64,000 nt of DNA from Herbidospora mongoliensis (GTDB taxonomy: Bacteria > Actinomycetota > Actinomycetes > Streptosporangiales > Streptosporangiaceae). Where the stretch lies: contig NZ_BBXD01000024.1 in NCBI RefSeq assembly GCF_001570545.1, forward strand, positions 116,288-180,287, read 5' to 3'. The position numbers and the translations under genes were made by a program. Below, piece after piece: positions 34,991-43,284 of the stretch. The notes beneath the pieces are model-generated. The model did not search any database and had not been told where the DNA came from. It saw only the letters and a list, made by a program, of their open reading frames with translations. Position 1 is the first letter of the stretch. Every line of letters begins with the position of its first letter.

Positions 34991-36892
34991 ATGCACGATC
35001 ACCATGTGGCGCGGTACCGGCGGCTGTTCTGGGTCATGCTGGTGCTGGCCGTGCCGACGGTGCTGACCTCCGGCATGTTCGCCGCGATCATCGGCTACTC
35101 GGTTCCCGACGCGGGCTGGGTCTCGCCGGCCCTCGGCACCGTCATGTACTTCTGGGGCGGATCGCCCTTCCTGACCGGCGCCGTGAGCGAACTGCGGTCC
35201 CGCACGCCCGGGATGATGCTGCTGATCGGGCTGGCCATCACGGTCGCGTTCGTGGCGTCGCTGGGCGCGAGCCTCGGCTTCCTCGACCACGAGCTGGACT
35301 TCTGGTGGGAACTGGCGCTGCTGATCGTGATCATGCTGCTGGGCCACTGGATCGAGATGCGCTCCCTGGCCCGCACCACCTCGGCCCTCGACTCGCTGGC
35401 CGCGCTGCTGCCCGACGAGGCCGAACTGGCCGACGGCTCGGTGGTGCCGCCGTCCGAGCTGCGGGTGGGCGATCTGGTGCTGGTCCGGCCGGGTGGCCGG
35501 GTCCCGGCCGACGGCGTGGTCGTCTCCGGTTCCGCCGGGATGGACGAATCCATGATCACCGGGGAGTCCGCGACCGTCCGGAGGTCCGAGGGCGATCGCG
35601 TCGTGGCGGGGACGGTGGCGACCGACTCCGGCCTGCGGGTCGAGGTGCGGGCGGTCGGTGAGGACACCGCGCTGGCGGGCATCCGGCGGCTGGTCGAAGA
35701 CGCGCAGAACTCGACCTCCCGGGCGCAGCGTCTCGCCGACCGCGCGGCGGCGCTGCTCTTCTGGTTCGCCCTGGGCGCCGGGGTGATCACGGCGGTGGTG
35801 TGGACGCTGCTCGGGCACCCCGACGAGGCGGTGATCAGGACCATCACCGTGCTGGTGATCGCCTGCCCACACGCGCTCGGGCTGGCGATTCCCCTGGTGG
35901 TGTCGATCGCGACCGAGCGGGCGGCGCGAGCGGGGGTGCTGATCAAGGATCGGCTGGCGCTGGAGAGCATGCGCACCGTCGACACCGTGATCTTCGACAA
36001 GACCGGCACCCTGACCAAGGGCGAGCCGGCGGTCATCGAGGTGACGTCGGACGACGTGCTGGCCCTCGCGGCGGCGGCCGAGGCCGACTCGGAACACCCG
36101 CTGGCCAGGGCGATCGTGGCCGCCGCGAAGGAACGGGGGCTGTCGGTCCCTTCGTCGTCGGGCTTCACCTCCTCCCCCGCGATCGGCGTGTCTGCCGAGG
36201 TCGACGGCGCGCGGGTGCAGGTCGGCGGGCCGGGACTGCTCGCGATGGAGGGTGCGCGGGCGCTGCGGGAGGCCTCGGGCTCCACGGTGCTCCACGTGCT
36301 GGTCGACGGTCACGTGAAGGGCGCGCTGACACTTGCCGACGAGATCCGGCCGGAGTCGCGGGAGGCCGTCTCCCGGCTCGAGGCGCGCGGGGTCGACGTG
36401 GTGATGATCACTGGAGACGCCCATCAGGTGGCCGCCGTGGTCGCTCAGGAGCTGGGGATCGAGCGCTACTACGCGGGAGTGCGGCCGGAGGACAAGGCGG
36501 GAGCCGTACAGGAACTTCAGGACGAGGGGCGGCGGGTCGCGATGGTCGGCGACGGGGTGAACGACGCGCCCGCGCTGGCGCGGGCGGACGTCGGCATCGC
36601 GATCGGGGCGGGTACCGACGTCGCCATCGCGTCGGCCGGGGTCATCCTCGCCGGCGACGACCCCAGGGCCGTGCTGTCGGTCATGGATCTCTCCCGGGCG
36701 ACGTACCGGAAGATGAAGCAGAACCTGTGGTGGGCCGCGGGTTACAACATCATTTCGGTCCCGCTGGCCGCGGGGGTGCTCGCCCCGGTCGGGTTCGTGC
36801 TGCCGATGTCGGTCGGCGCGATCCTGATGTCGGCCTCCACGGTCGTCGTCGCCACCAACGCTCAGCTGCTGCGGCGGCTGAGGCTCTCGTAG
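34991..36892 (+). CDS. copB: CopB-like P1B-type metal ATPase (CPH type)
   Basis: A 633-residue ATPase without an HMA domain; the N-terminus begins MHDHHVARY, a minimal His-rich head. The transport motif is IACPHALGLAIP (Cys292-Pro-His294), the CPH signature of the P1B-3 (CopB) group. It has TGES (about 190-193), phosphorylation site DKTGT (336-340) and GDGVNDAPALARAD. CPH ATPases export Cu(I), Cu(II) or Ag(I). It is divergent from csoR with two candidate operators between, so copper-responsive control is likely. The 3' end overlaps the convergent glgA gene by 31 bases. Confidence 0.92.
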   Translation: MHDHHVARYRRLFWVMLVLAVPTVLTSGMFAAIIGYSVPDAGWVSPALGTVMYFWGGSPFLTGAVSELRSRTPGMMLLIGLAITVAFVASLGASLGFLDHELDFWWELALLIVIMLLGHWIEMRSLARTTSALDSLAALLPDEAELADGSVVPPSELRVGDLVLVRPGGRVPADGVVVSGSAGMDESMITGESATVRRSEGDRVVAGTVATDSGLRVEVRAVGEDTALAGIRRLVEDAQNSTSRAQRLADRAAALLFWFALGAGVITAVVWTLLGHPDEAVIRTITVLVIACPHALGLAIPLVVSIATERAARAGVLIKDRLALESMRTVDTVIFDKTGTLTKGEPAVIEVTSDDVLALAAAAEADSEHPLARAIVAAAKERGLSVPSSSGFTSSPAIGVSAEVDGARVQVGGPGLLAMEGARALREASGSTVLHVLVDGHVKGALTLADEIRPESREAVSRLEARGVDVVMITGDAHQVAAVVAQELGIERYYAGVRPEDKAGAVQELQDEGRRVAMVGDGVNDAPALARADVGIAIGAGTDVAIASAGVILAGDDPRAVLSVMDLSRATYRKMKQNLWWAAGYNIISVPLAAGVLAPVGFVLPMSVGAILMSASTVVVATNAQLLRRLRLS

Positions 36893-38043
36893 AGATCCTT
36901 CGTACGGTCGGCGATGGCCGGCCAGGAGAAGGAGGCGACCGCACGGGCCCGGCCCGCGCGGCCCATCCGGGCGGCCAGGGCGGGGTCGGCGAGGAGCCGG
37001 TTGACGTCGGCGGCGATGGCGTGGGCGAAGACGGCCGGGTCGCGGGGCTCGCCGTGCTCACCTGCGTCGATGGGCACCAGCAGGCCGGTCTCGTCGTGGG
37101 CGACCACCTCGGGGATGCCGCCGGTCGCGGTGGCCACCACCGCCGTCTGGCAGGCCATGGCCTCCAGGTTGACGATGCCCATGGGCTCGTACACGGACGG
37201 GCAGACGAAGACGGTCGCGTGGGTGAGGATCTCGATGATCTCCGGGCGCGGGCGCATCTCGGTGATCCAGATGACGCCCTTGCGGGTGGCCTGGAGCTCC
37301 TCGACCAGGGCGGTGACCTCGGCGGCGATCTCGGGTGTGTCCGGAGCCCCGGCGCAGAGCACGAGCTGGGCGGCGGGGTCGAAGTCCCTGGCGGCGCGCA
37401 GCAGGTGGGTCAGGCCCTTCTGGCGGGTGATCCGGCCGACGAAGACCACATAGGGCTTGGTCGGGTCGATGCCGTGCCTGAGCAGGGCGGCGTTCGTCGG
37501 CGCGGGCGCGTACTCGTCGGTGTCGATGCCGTTGTGGATCACGGTGACCCGGTCGGGGTCGATCTCCGGGTAGCAGGCCAGGACGTCGCGGCGCATGCCG
37601 CCGGACACCGCGATGATCGCGTCGGCGGCGGTCAGGGCGGTGCGCTCGGCCCACGACGACAGCACGTAACCGCCGCCGAGCTGCTCGGCCTTCCACGGGC
37701 GGTGCGGCTCGAGGCTGTGGGTCGTGACGACGTGCGGGATGCCGTACAACATCTTGGCGACGTGGCCCGCAAAGTTGGCGTACCAGGTGTGCGAGTGCAC
37801 GACGTCGGCGCCCGCGCAGGCGGAGGCCATCTCCAGATCGGTCCCGAGCACCTGAAGGGCGGCGTTCGCCAAGGTCAGGCCCGGCGGAGTGGCGTAGGCG
37901 TCGGCTCCTTCGCGGGGTTCGCCGAAGCAGCGGACCCGCGCGTCGAGGAGCCGTCGCAGCTCGCGCGAGAGGTACTCGATGTGCACACCCGCGCCGCCGT
38001 AAACGTCGGGCGGGAACTCACGGCTCAAAAGATCGACACGCAT
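36862..38043 (-). CDS. glgA: Actinobacterial GlgA/GlgM-type GT4 glycosyltransferase
   Basis: A 393-residue GT4 enzyme. The N-terminus LLSREFPPDVYGGAGVHIEYLSRELRRL has the glycine loop, with DVVHSHTWYANFAGH and TTHSLEPHRPWK in the N-domain. The C-domain has VVFVGRITRQKGL and the E-x7-E motif in PSVYEPMGIVNLEAMAC. Actinobacterial homologues, annotated glycogen synthase, make maltose-1-phosphate from ADP-glucose and glucose-1-phosphate (GlgM). The gene is divergent from glgC, which supplies ADP-glucose, as in mycobacteria and streptomycetes. Confidence 0.92.
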   Translation of the reverse strand: MRVDLLSREFPPDVYGGAGVHIEYLSRELRRLLDARVRCFGEPREGADAYATPPGLTLANAALQVLGTDLEMASACAGADVVHSHTWYANFAGHVAKMLYGIPHVVTTHSLEPHRPWKAEQLGGGYVLSSWAERTALTAADAIIAVSGGMRRDVLACYPEIDPDRVTVIHNGIDTDEYAPAPTNAALLRHGIDPTKPYVVFVGRITRQKGLTHLLRAARDFDPAAQLVLCAGAPDTPEIAAEVTALVEELQATRKGVIWITEMRPRPEIIEILTHATVFVCPSVYEPMGIVNLEAMACQTAVVATATGGIPEVVAHDETGLLVPIDAGEHGEPRDPAVFAHAIAADVNRLLADPALAARMGRAGRARAVASFSWPAIADRTKDLYESLSRRSS

Positions 38044-38092
38044 ATACGCAGCCTAGTGTTTGCGACCCTTTTGACGGGTTAAGGTCTGCCTC

Positions 38093-39319
38093 ATGAGGGT
38101 CATGGCAATTGTGCTCGCCGGTGGTGAAGGTAAGCGGCTGATGCCGCTGACTGCGGACCGGGCCAAACCGGCGGTGCCGTTCGGCGGCATCTATCGGCTG
38201 ATCGACTTCGTCCTGTCGAACCTGGCCAACGGGCATTATTTGCAGATCGTGGTCTTGACCCAGTACAAGAACCACAGCCTGGACCGGCACATCTCGCGGA
38301 CCTGGCGCCTGTCGGCGATGCTCGGCAACTACGTGACGCCGGTGCCCGCCCAGCAGCGCCTGGGCCCCCACTGGTTCTCCGGATCGGCCGACGCCCTCCT
38401 CCAGAACCTGAACCTGGTCTACGACGAGCTGCCCGACCACGTGATCGTGTTCGGCGCCGACCACATCTACCGCATGGACCCGCGCCAGATGGTGGAGCAG
38501 CACATCGACTCGGGCGCCGACGTGACGGTGGCCGCGATCCGCCAGCCGCTTGGGCTGTCGGACCAGTTCGGCGTGATCGAGACCGACCCGACCGGCCGCC
38601 GCATCACCGCGTTCCGCGAGAAGCCGAAGGACGCCGTCGGCCTGCCCGACGCCCCCGGCGAGATCTACGCCTCGATGGGCAACTACGTCTTCAGGACCCA
38701 GGCCATGATCGAGGCCGTCCGCGAAGACGCCCTGGACCCCAACAGCAAGCACGACCTGGGCGGCAACATCATCCCGATGATGGTCAAAGCGGGCAGCGCC
38801 GAGGTGTACGACTTCAAGAACAACATCGTCCCCGGCTCGACCGAGCGGGACCGCGGCTACTGGCGCGACGTGGGAACCCTGGACGCCTACTACGACGCCC
38901 ACATGGACCTGATCTCGCCCCACCCGGTCTTCAACCTGTACAACGACCGCTGGCCGATCTACACGGGCCACGACCCGCTGCCGCCGGCCAAGTTCGTCCA
39001 CAACGACGGCGACCGCGTCGGGCGCGCGATCGACTCGCTGGTGTCGGCGGGTGTGATCATCTCCGGGGGTTTGGCGCTGCGTTCGGTGCTGTCGCCCGGG
39101 GTCATCCTGCACAGTCACGCGCAGGTCGAGGACTCGGTGCTGATGGGGAACGTGAAGGTCGGGCGGGGCGCCATCGTGCGCCGGGCCATCGTCGACAAGA
39201 ACGTCGTCATTCCTGACGGGGCCCGCATCGGGTTCGACCTCGAAGAGGACCGTCAGCGCTTCGAGGTCACCGACGACGGCGTCGTGGTGATCGGCAAGAA
39301 CGAGATCATCGACCGTTGA
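38093..39319 (+). CDS. glgC: Glucose-1-phosphate adenylyltransferase
   Basis: A 408-residue enzyme making ADP-glucose from ATP and glucose-1-phosphate. The N-terminal pyrophosphorylase domain has [42 protein letters not shown] and [10 protein letters not shown]. The C-terminal left-handed helix region has [20 protein letters not shown]. It is divergent from glgA. The ATG lies 7 bases after a TAAGGT hexamer and lacks a ribosome site, suggesting leaderless initiation; ATG at codon 4 is an alternative. A 15-bp hairpin follows the stop. Confidence 0.95.
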   Translation: MRVMAIVLAGGEGKRLMPLTADRAKPAVPFGGIYRLIDFVLSNLANGHYLQIVVLTQYKNHSLDRHISRTWRLSAMLGNYVTPVPAQQRLGPHWFSGSADALLQNLNLVYDELPDHVIVFGADHIYRMDPRQMVEQHIDSGADVTVAAIRQPLGLSDQFGVIETDPTGRRITAFREKPKDAVGLPDAPGEIYASMGNYVFRTQAMIEAVREDALDPNSKHDLGGNIIPMMVKAGSAEVYDFKNNIVPGSTERDRGYWRDVGTLDAYYDAHMDLISPHPVFNLYNDRWPIYTGHDPLPPAKFVHNDGDRVGRAIDSLVSAGVIISGGLALRSVLSPGVILHSHAQVEDSVLMGNVKVGRGAIVRRAIVDKNVVIPDGARIGFDLEEDRQRFEVTDDGVVVIGKNEIIDR

Positions 39320-39324
39320 CGTGA

Positions 39325-39362
39325 GTCATGGCCGACCTTTGAACTTCAAGGTCGGCCATGAC
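39325..39362. terminator. 15-bp perfect hairpin after glgC
   Basis: GTCATGGCCGACCTT and its exact inverse flank an 8-base loop, starting 6 bases after the glgC stop. It is probably a terminator, possibly for both strands, as the next gene converges. Confidence 0.8.
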
Positions 39363-39410
39363 GGTAGCGCCCGTTCGACGTCATTGGCTCCGTTGATGAC
39401 CACCAGCCCG

Positions 39411-39998
39411 CTAGCGCCCGTTGATTCGCCACGTGGGTTCGACGACGGTCCAGGCGTCGGCCCATTCGCGGCGGACCCGGCGCCACACCAGCATCCGGGT
39501 CATTCCCAGCAGGGCGCACGTTCCGACGATGGCACCGAGCGGGATGCCGGTGGCCACGGTCAGCGCGGCGACGACGGTGGTCTCGCGGTCGCGTGGGCGC
39601 GGGACCACCTGGCCCTGCGCGTCGGTGTAGATCGTGACCTTCTGGCCTTTTAGCGCCAGGACCGGGGCCTGGATCAAGCCTTCGTGGCTCCGGCCGTCGA
39701 GGCCCTGCCAGCCGGCCGGGACGGTCGCGGTGGCCGGGGCGTTGACGGTCGTGTGCATGCGGGCGTCGCCCAGCAGTGTCGCCTCGGTGGCGTGCCGGGC
39801 GTGGGCCTGTTGTTGTTCTGTCCGGACACCCTCGCCGTAGGCCTTCATGCCCAGCATCAGCCCGCACACCACGGCGGCGAACGTGACAAGGACGGCCAAC
39901 CGGCGGACCGTCGCCTCGGCGCGGTCACACGGGCGGCGCAGCGGGTTCCGATCGAGGCCAAGCCAGCGCCGGAACCGGATCACGGGATTTGCAGCCAT
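39411..39998 (-). CDS. Two-helix membrane protein, Rv1733c-like
   Basis: A 195-residue protein from the ATG at 39998 (AGGTGGGGAG upstream; GTG at 40025 is possible). Two membrane helices flank an extracytoplasmic domain: LAVLVTFAAVVCGLMLGMKAYG (about 40-58) and VVAALTVATGIPLGAIVGTCALL (about 140-165). The central part contains HTTVNAPATATVPAGW and GQKVTIYTDAQG. This arrangement matches the actinobacterial Rv1733c-like family of unknown function, often linked to dormancy regulons in mycobacteria. Confidence 0.75.
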   Translation of the reverse strand: MAANPVIRFRRWLGLDRNPLRRPCDRAEATVRRLAVLVTFAAVVCGLMLGMKAYGEGVRTEQQQAHARHATEATLLGDARMHTTVNAPATATVPAGWQGLDGRSHEGLIQAPVLALKGQKVTIYTDAQGQVVPRPRDRETTVVAALTVATGIPLGAIVGTCALLGMTRMLVWRRVRREWADAWTVVEPTWRINGR

Positions 39999-40097
39999 CT
40001 CCCCACCTCTAGGGAGACCTACCACTTCACATCCGGTTTATGCCTATTTCCGGATTTGCGAGCAGGCCTTCCCGACGGTTCGCGTTAGGCTCGGGGC

Positions 40098-40724
40098 GTG
40101 CGTCCAGCCCTCGTCGCCCTCATGGCGCTGCTCCTACTGACGGCCTGCACCGAGGAGGAGCCGAAGCCCATCCCGGGCACGGAGGTGCCGAACGGTTTCC
40201 ACCGCATCGGCGGGATCGCGAACGGCGTCTCGATCGGCGTACCGACCGTCTGGAAGAGCGCCGACTTCTCGAAGCCCGACGGCGAGGCCCAGATGACCGC
40301 CACGGGCCTGACCGGCACGGCACTCGAGAGGGCCAAGAAGGGGATCGCGGCCCTCATGTCCGCGAAGGCCGTCTACGCCGTCGATCCCACCAGCGAGAAG
40401 AAGTCCGCAGCTGGCCTCGTCACCAACTTAAGCGGCCTGTGCCGGCCGAGCGTGGGCGCCTCCGACGACGCGCTGATCGCGGTGGCGAGCAAGGAGATCG
40501 CCTCCTACGACGCGAAGATCGTCGACGCGGGCCCGGTGACGCTGGGAACGGTTCACGGCGTGCGCATCCGCTACACCGCGGAGATGTACGGCGCCCAGTC
40601 TCAGGGCACCCAGTACTACATCCCCTCCCCCAAGGGCACCACCTGCGTGGTGACGCTGACGACCGACCTGGCGGGCATGGAGAGCCTGTTCGAGCAGATC
40701 GGCTCGACGATCAGGCTTCTGTGA
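40098..40724 (+). CDS. Lipoprotein of unknown function with a TTA codon
   Basis: A 208-residue lipoprotein starting at GTG, with lipobox LLTAC at about 13-17. The mature protein has GIANGVSIGVPTVWKSADFSKPDG and later VHGVRIRYTAEMYG and QGTQYYIPSPKGTTCVV, a pattern seen in actinobacterial lipoproteins related to photosystem II PsbP/LpqN-like folds. A -10-like TAGGCT ends 6 bases before the GTG with no ribosome site. Leu111 is encoded by TTA (40428-40430), so bldA control is possible. The last 14 bases overlap the convergent MscS gene. Confidence 0.65.
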   Translation: MRPALVALMALLLLTACTEEEPKPIPGTEVPNGFHRIGGIANGVSIGVPTVWKSADFSKPDGEAQMTATGLTGTALERAKKGIAALMSAKAVYAVDPTSEKKSAAGLVTNLSGLCRPSVGASDDALIAVASKEIASYDAKIVDAGPVTLGTVHGVRIRYTAEMYGAQSQGTQYYIPSPKGTTCVVTLTTDLAGMESLFEQIGSTIRLL

Positions 40725-41739
40725 TCCGGACCCTGGGGAGGCTCTCGGGATGGTTCTCCCGGATCCAGGTCACCAGGTGTTCCCTTACGTCACATCGCAG
40801 GTCCCAGGCGCTCGCCGAGTCGGCGGCCGACATGAGCGCGCGCACCTCGACCAGACCGTTGGGCAGCACGTCCGTGACCTGAAGGGTCCAGTCCTTCTGG
40901 TCCCAAAGCGGGTTCTCCTTGATCGCCCGGTGCAGCTCGGCCCGCAGCTCGGCGATCGGCACCGCCCAGTCAACGCGGAGGAAGACGGTGGCGAGGATCC
41001 GGCTCTCGTGCCGGGTCCAGTTCTCGAACGGATTGTTGGCGAAATGGGAGACGGGCAGCATCAGCCGCCGCTCGTCCCAGAGCCGCAGCGACACGTAGGT
41101 GAGGGTCAGTTCCTCGACCCGCCCCCACTCCCCCTGCACCACCACGACGTCGTCCAGCCTTATGGCGTCGGAGAAGGCGAGCTGTAACCCCGCCAGCAGG
41201 TTGCCGAGGGTCGACTGGGCCGCGATGCCGACCAGCACCCCCGCGATCCCCGCCGACGCGAGCAGCCCAGCGCCGAGCGCCCTGACCTGCGGGAACGTGA
41301 ACAGCATGGCCCCGAGAGCGACCACGATGACAACGGCGGCGCAGACCCGTCTGACGAGCGCGATCTGCGTCCTGATCCGCCGCGCCCGCCGGTTGGCGGC
41401 CCCTTCGACCAGGACCAGCCGTTCCAGTACGACATCCGTCACCGCGTAGGCGGCCTGAATCACGAGCCAGGTGACCGAGAAGATCAACGCGATCGTGGCG
41501 AGATGCCCGACCCAGCCTTCGGCGCCCGGCGAGATGAGGCCCCGGTCGTAAACAGCGGTGGCGGTCGCGAGAGCGGCGGTCACGAACCCGGGCCACGTGC
41601 AGCGCCGGACCAACGGCCCGGCCAGAGCCCAGCGTTCCCCGATGAGCCTCGAGCGCAGGATGCGTCTGACCAGCTCAACCGCGATGAGGGCGGCGAGCAC
41701 GGCGATGGCGAGGGAGATCCAGTTCCATGCGTCCGTCAC
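40711..41739 (-). CDS. Mechanosensitive ion channel, MscS family
   Basis: A 342-residue membrane protein with about five hydrophobic segments. The pore-lining third MscS helix and beta domain show VRALGAGLLASAGIAGVLVGIAAQSTLGNLLAGLQLAFSDAIRLDDVV, followed by GEWGRVEELTLTYVSLRLWDERRLMLPVSHF, the family signature. It opens on membrane tension and relieves osmotic shock. The C-terminal cytoplasmic domain is standard. It is a monocistronic gene converging on the lipoprotein gene. Confidence 0.92.
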   Translation of the reverse strand: MTDAWNWISLAIAVLAALIAVELVRRILRSRLIGERWALAGPLVRRCTWPGFVTAALATATAVYDRGLISPGAEGWVGHLATIALIFSVTWLVIQAAYAVTDVVLERLVLVEGAANRRARRIRTQIALVRRVCAAVVIVVALGAMLFTFPQVRALGAGLLASAGIAGVLVGIAAQSTLGNLLAGLQLAFSDAIRLDDVVVVQGEWGRVEELTLTYVSLRLWDERRLMLPVSHFANNPFENWTRHESRILATVFLRVDWAVPIAELRAELHRAIKENPLWDQKDWTLQVTDVLPNGLVEVRALMSAADSASAWDLRCDVREHLVTWIRENHPESLPRVRITEA

Positions 41740-41775
41740 TGGACGAGATCATCACATTTCTAGCATTTTGTCAGA

Positions 41776-42702
41776 TTATTGCCTGATGCCCAGGTCGGTC
41801 AGGATGTCCCGGGAGCGGGTGGATTCGACGCCCAGCCAGTCGTGGAAATCCGGGCCGTCGAGGTAGAGCGGGGCCCAGCGGTGGCGGCGGCAGGAGGCCG
41901 ACCATTCGGCTGAGGCGCTGACGCCTCGGCAGATGTCGAGCAGGTGGGCGCGGTCTTCCTCGCGCAGGCTGCCGGGGGCCAGTAGGCCGCGCCAGTCGGC
42001 GTGGATGTGGCGTACACCCGATTCCATCAGGGTCGGCGCGTCGACCTCCGGCAGACGCTCGGGGGCGGAGACGGCCAGCGCTCTGATGCGGCCCGCGCGG
42101 ATCTGCGGTGCGAGCTGGGCGAGCCCGCCGACGCCGGCGGCGATGCGGCCGTCGAGGAGGGCGCCGAGGAGGCCTTCCTTGCCGGGGAAGGCGGCGTAGT
42201 CGACCAGTCTCGCGTCGGCGCCGAGGCCTTTCGCGATGAGGCCGCACAGGACGTGGTCGGGGCCGCCGTAGGTACGGCCGCCCATCAGGATCGAGGCGGT
42301 GTTCCCGCGCAGGGTGGCGGCGAGGCCGTCGAAGTCGCGGAGTTTGCCGCCCATCGGGGCGACGACCACCGACCATTCCCCGGCCATCCGGGCGAGCGGG
42401 ACGGTGCCGACCGTGTTGACCAGGGCCGGCCCGGCTACGAGCAGTCTGCCGTGGCCCTTGCCCCGGGCGAAGCCTCTGATCGTGGCCTTGTCGCCTTCGC
42501 AGGTGGTGACGTTGACGGCGTGGGCGAGGCCGCGTCGCCGGACCACCGTTCTGAGCTCGTGGGCGAAGCGGTCGTCCTTGCCGCCCACGGTGGCCGGGAC
42601 GACCAGGGAGAGCGGCACGCCCAGAGGACGTGGGTCTGCCCCGCAGCCGGCGGCCAATGCGGCAAGCCCGGCTCCCCACAGGAGGAACTCCCGACGCCGC
42701 AC
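41776..42702 (-). CDS. TctC/Bug-family solute-binding lipoprotein, orphan
   Basis: A 308-residue exported protein with RRREFLLWGAGLAALAAGC, combining a twin-arginine-like start with a lipobox Cys at about residue 20. The body fits the TctC/Bug fold: LLVAGPALVNTVGTVPLARM, GGRTYGGPDHVLCGLIAKGLG and a GRIAAGVGGLAQLAPQIRAGRIRALAVSAPERL stretch. These proteins feed carboxylates to TctAB transporters. No TctA or TctB gene is adjacent, so the transporter must lie elsewhere or the protein has another role. Confidence 0.85.
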   Translation of the reverse strand: MRRREFLLWGAGLAALAAGCGADPRPLGVPLSLVVPATVGGKDDRFAHELRTVVRRRGLAHAVNVTTCEGDKATIRGFARGKGHGRLLVAGPALVNTVGTVPLARMAGEWSVVVAPMGGKLRDFDGLAATLRGNTASILMGGRTYGGPDHVLCGLIAKGLGADARLVDYAAFPGKEGLLGALLDGRIAAGVGGLAQLAPQIRAGRIRALAVSAPERLPEVDAPTLMESGVRHIHADWRGLLAPGSLREEDRAHLLDICRGVSASAEWSASCRRHRWAPLYLDGPDFHDWLGVESTRSRDILTDLGIRQ

Positions 42703-42771
42703 TCCGCCCTCCCTTCGGTTACACGATGAGCATATGTCTGATTACTTGGCGTTACATAGGCGGGGTCTGGG

Positions 42772-42812
42772 TTGACGCCGGCCGAGCTTCGTCGATTAAC
42801 TAATGCATTAGT
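42772..42812 (+). promoter_or_regulatory. Promoter with 14-bp palindrome upstream of the GntR-ABC operon
   Basis: A TTGACG -35 (42772-42777) is followed after 18 bases by a TTAACT -10 (42796-42801). The perfect palindrome ACTAATGCATTAGT (42799-42812) overlaps the -10 and ends 8 bases before the GntR start, an ideal position for autorepression. Confidence 0.7.
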
Positions 42813-42820
42813 GGAATGAG

Positions 42821-43216
42821 GTGAGCGGATTGATCGAGTTCTCGCTCGACAAGAGGTCGGGCGTGGCGACGTACATGCAGATCGTTCAGCAGGTGGAGCA
42901 GGCCATGCGGCTCGGGCGCCTGGGCCCCGGCGACCGGCTGCCGACGGCGGCCGAGGTGGTGGGGCGGCTGGCCATCAACCCGAACACGGTGCTGCGGGCC
43001 TATCGGGAGCTGGAGTCCCGAGGGCTGGTGGAGCCCCGGCCGGGGCTGGGGACGTTCGTGCAGCGGTCGCTGGGCCGGCCGCGCGACCCCGCTCTGGAAC
43101 GGGGGCTGGTGTCGTGGGTGCGGGAGGCGCGGGCCGCGGGGCTGGGACCTGAGGACATCCGGGCCCTGGTGGAGTCGGCCCTGTCCGGCGGATTGACGGA
43201 GGAGGCCACGGCATGA
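42821..43216 (+). CDS. GntR (YtrA-type) transcriptional regulator
   Basis: A 131-residue protein starting at GTG. The winged helix spans about residues 10-80, with YMQIVQQVEQAMRLGRLGPGDRLPTAAEVVGRLAINPNTVLRAYRELESRGLVE. The short C-terminal helical part is the YtrA-type dimerisation region. YtrA regulators usually control an adjacent ABC transporter, and an ATPase and permease follow directly. A palindrome overlapping its own promoter is the probable operator. Its stop overlaps a 23-codon frame (ATGA). Confidence 0.9.
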   Translation: MSGLIEFSLDKRSGVATYMQIVQQVEQAMRLGRLGPGDRLPTAAEVVGRLAINPNTVLRAYRELESRGLVEPRPGLGTFVQRSLGRPRDPALERGLVSWVREARAAGLGPEDIRALVESALSGGLTEEATA

Positions 43217-43284
43217 CCGTCAACGGCTCATATACCGAAATTTCGTTACGCCATCACCAACCAGCCGTGGAGGCCGGCGCATGA
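43213..43284 (+). other. 23-codon frame coupled at both ends between GntR and ABC genes
   Basis: The ATG at 43213 overlaps the GntR stop (ATGA), and the TGA at 43282 overlaps the ABC ATPase start (ATGA). The peptide begins MTVNGSYTEISLRHH and includes a TTA codon. It may only keep ribosomes moving between the two genes. The ATPase has its own GGAGG site, so coding is unproven. Confidence 0.35.
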
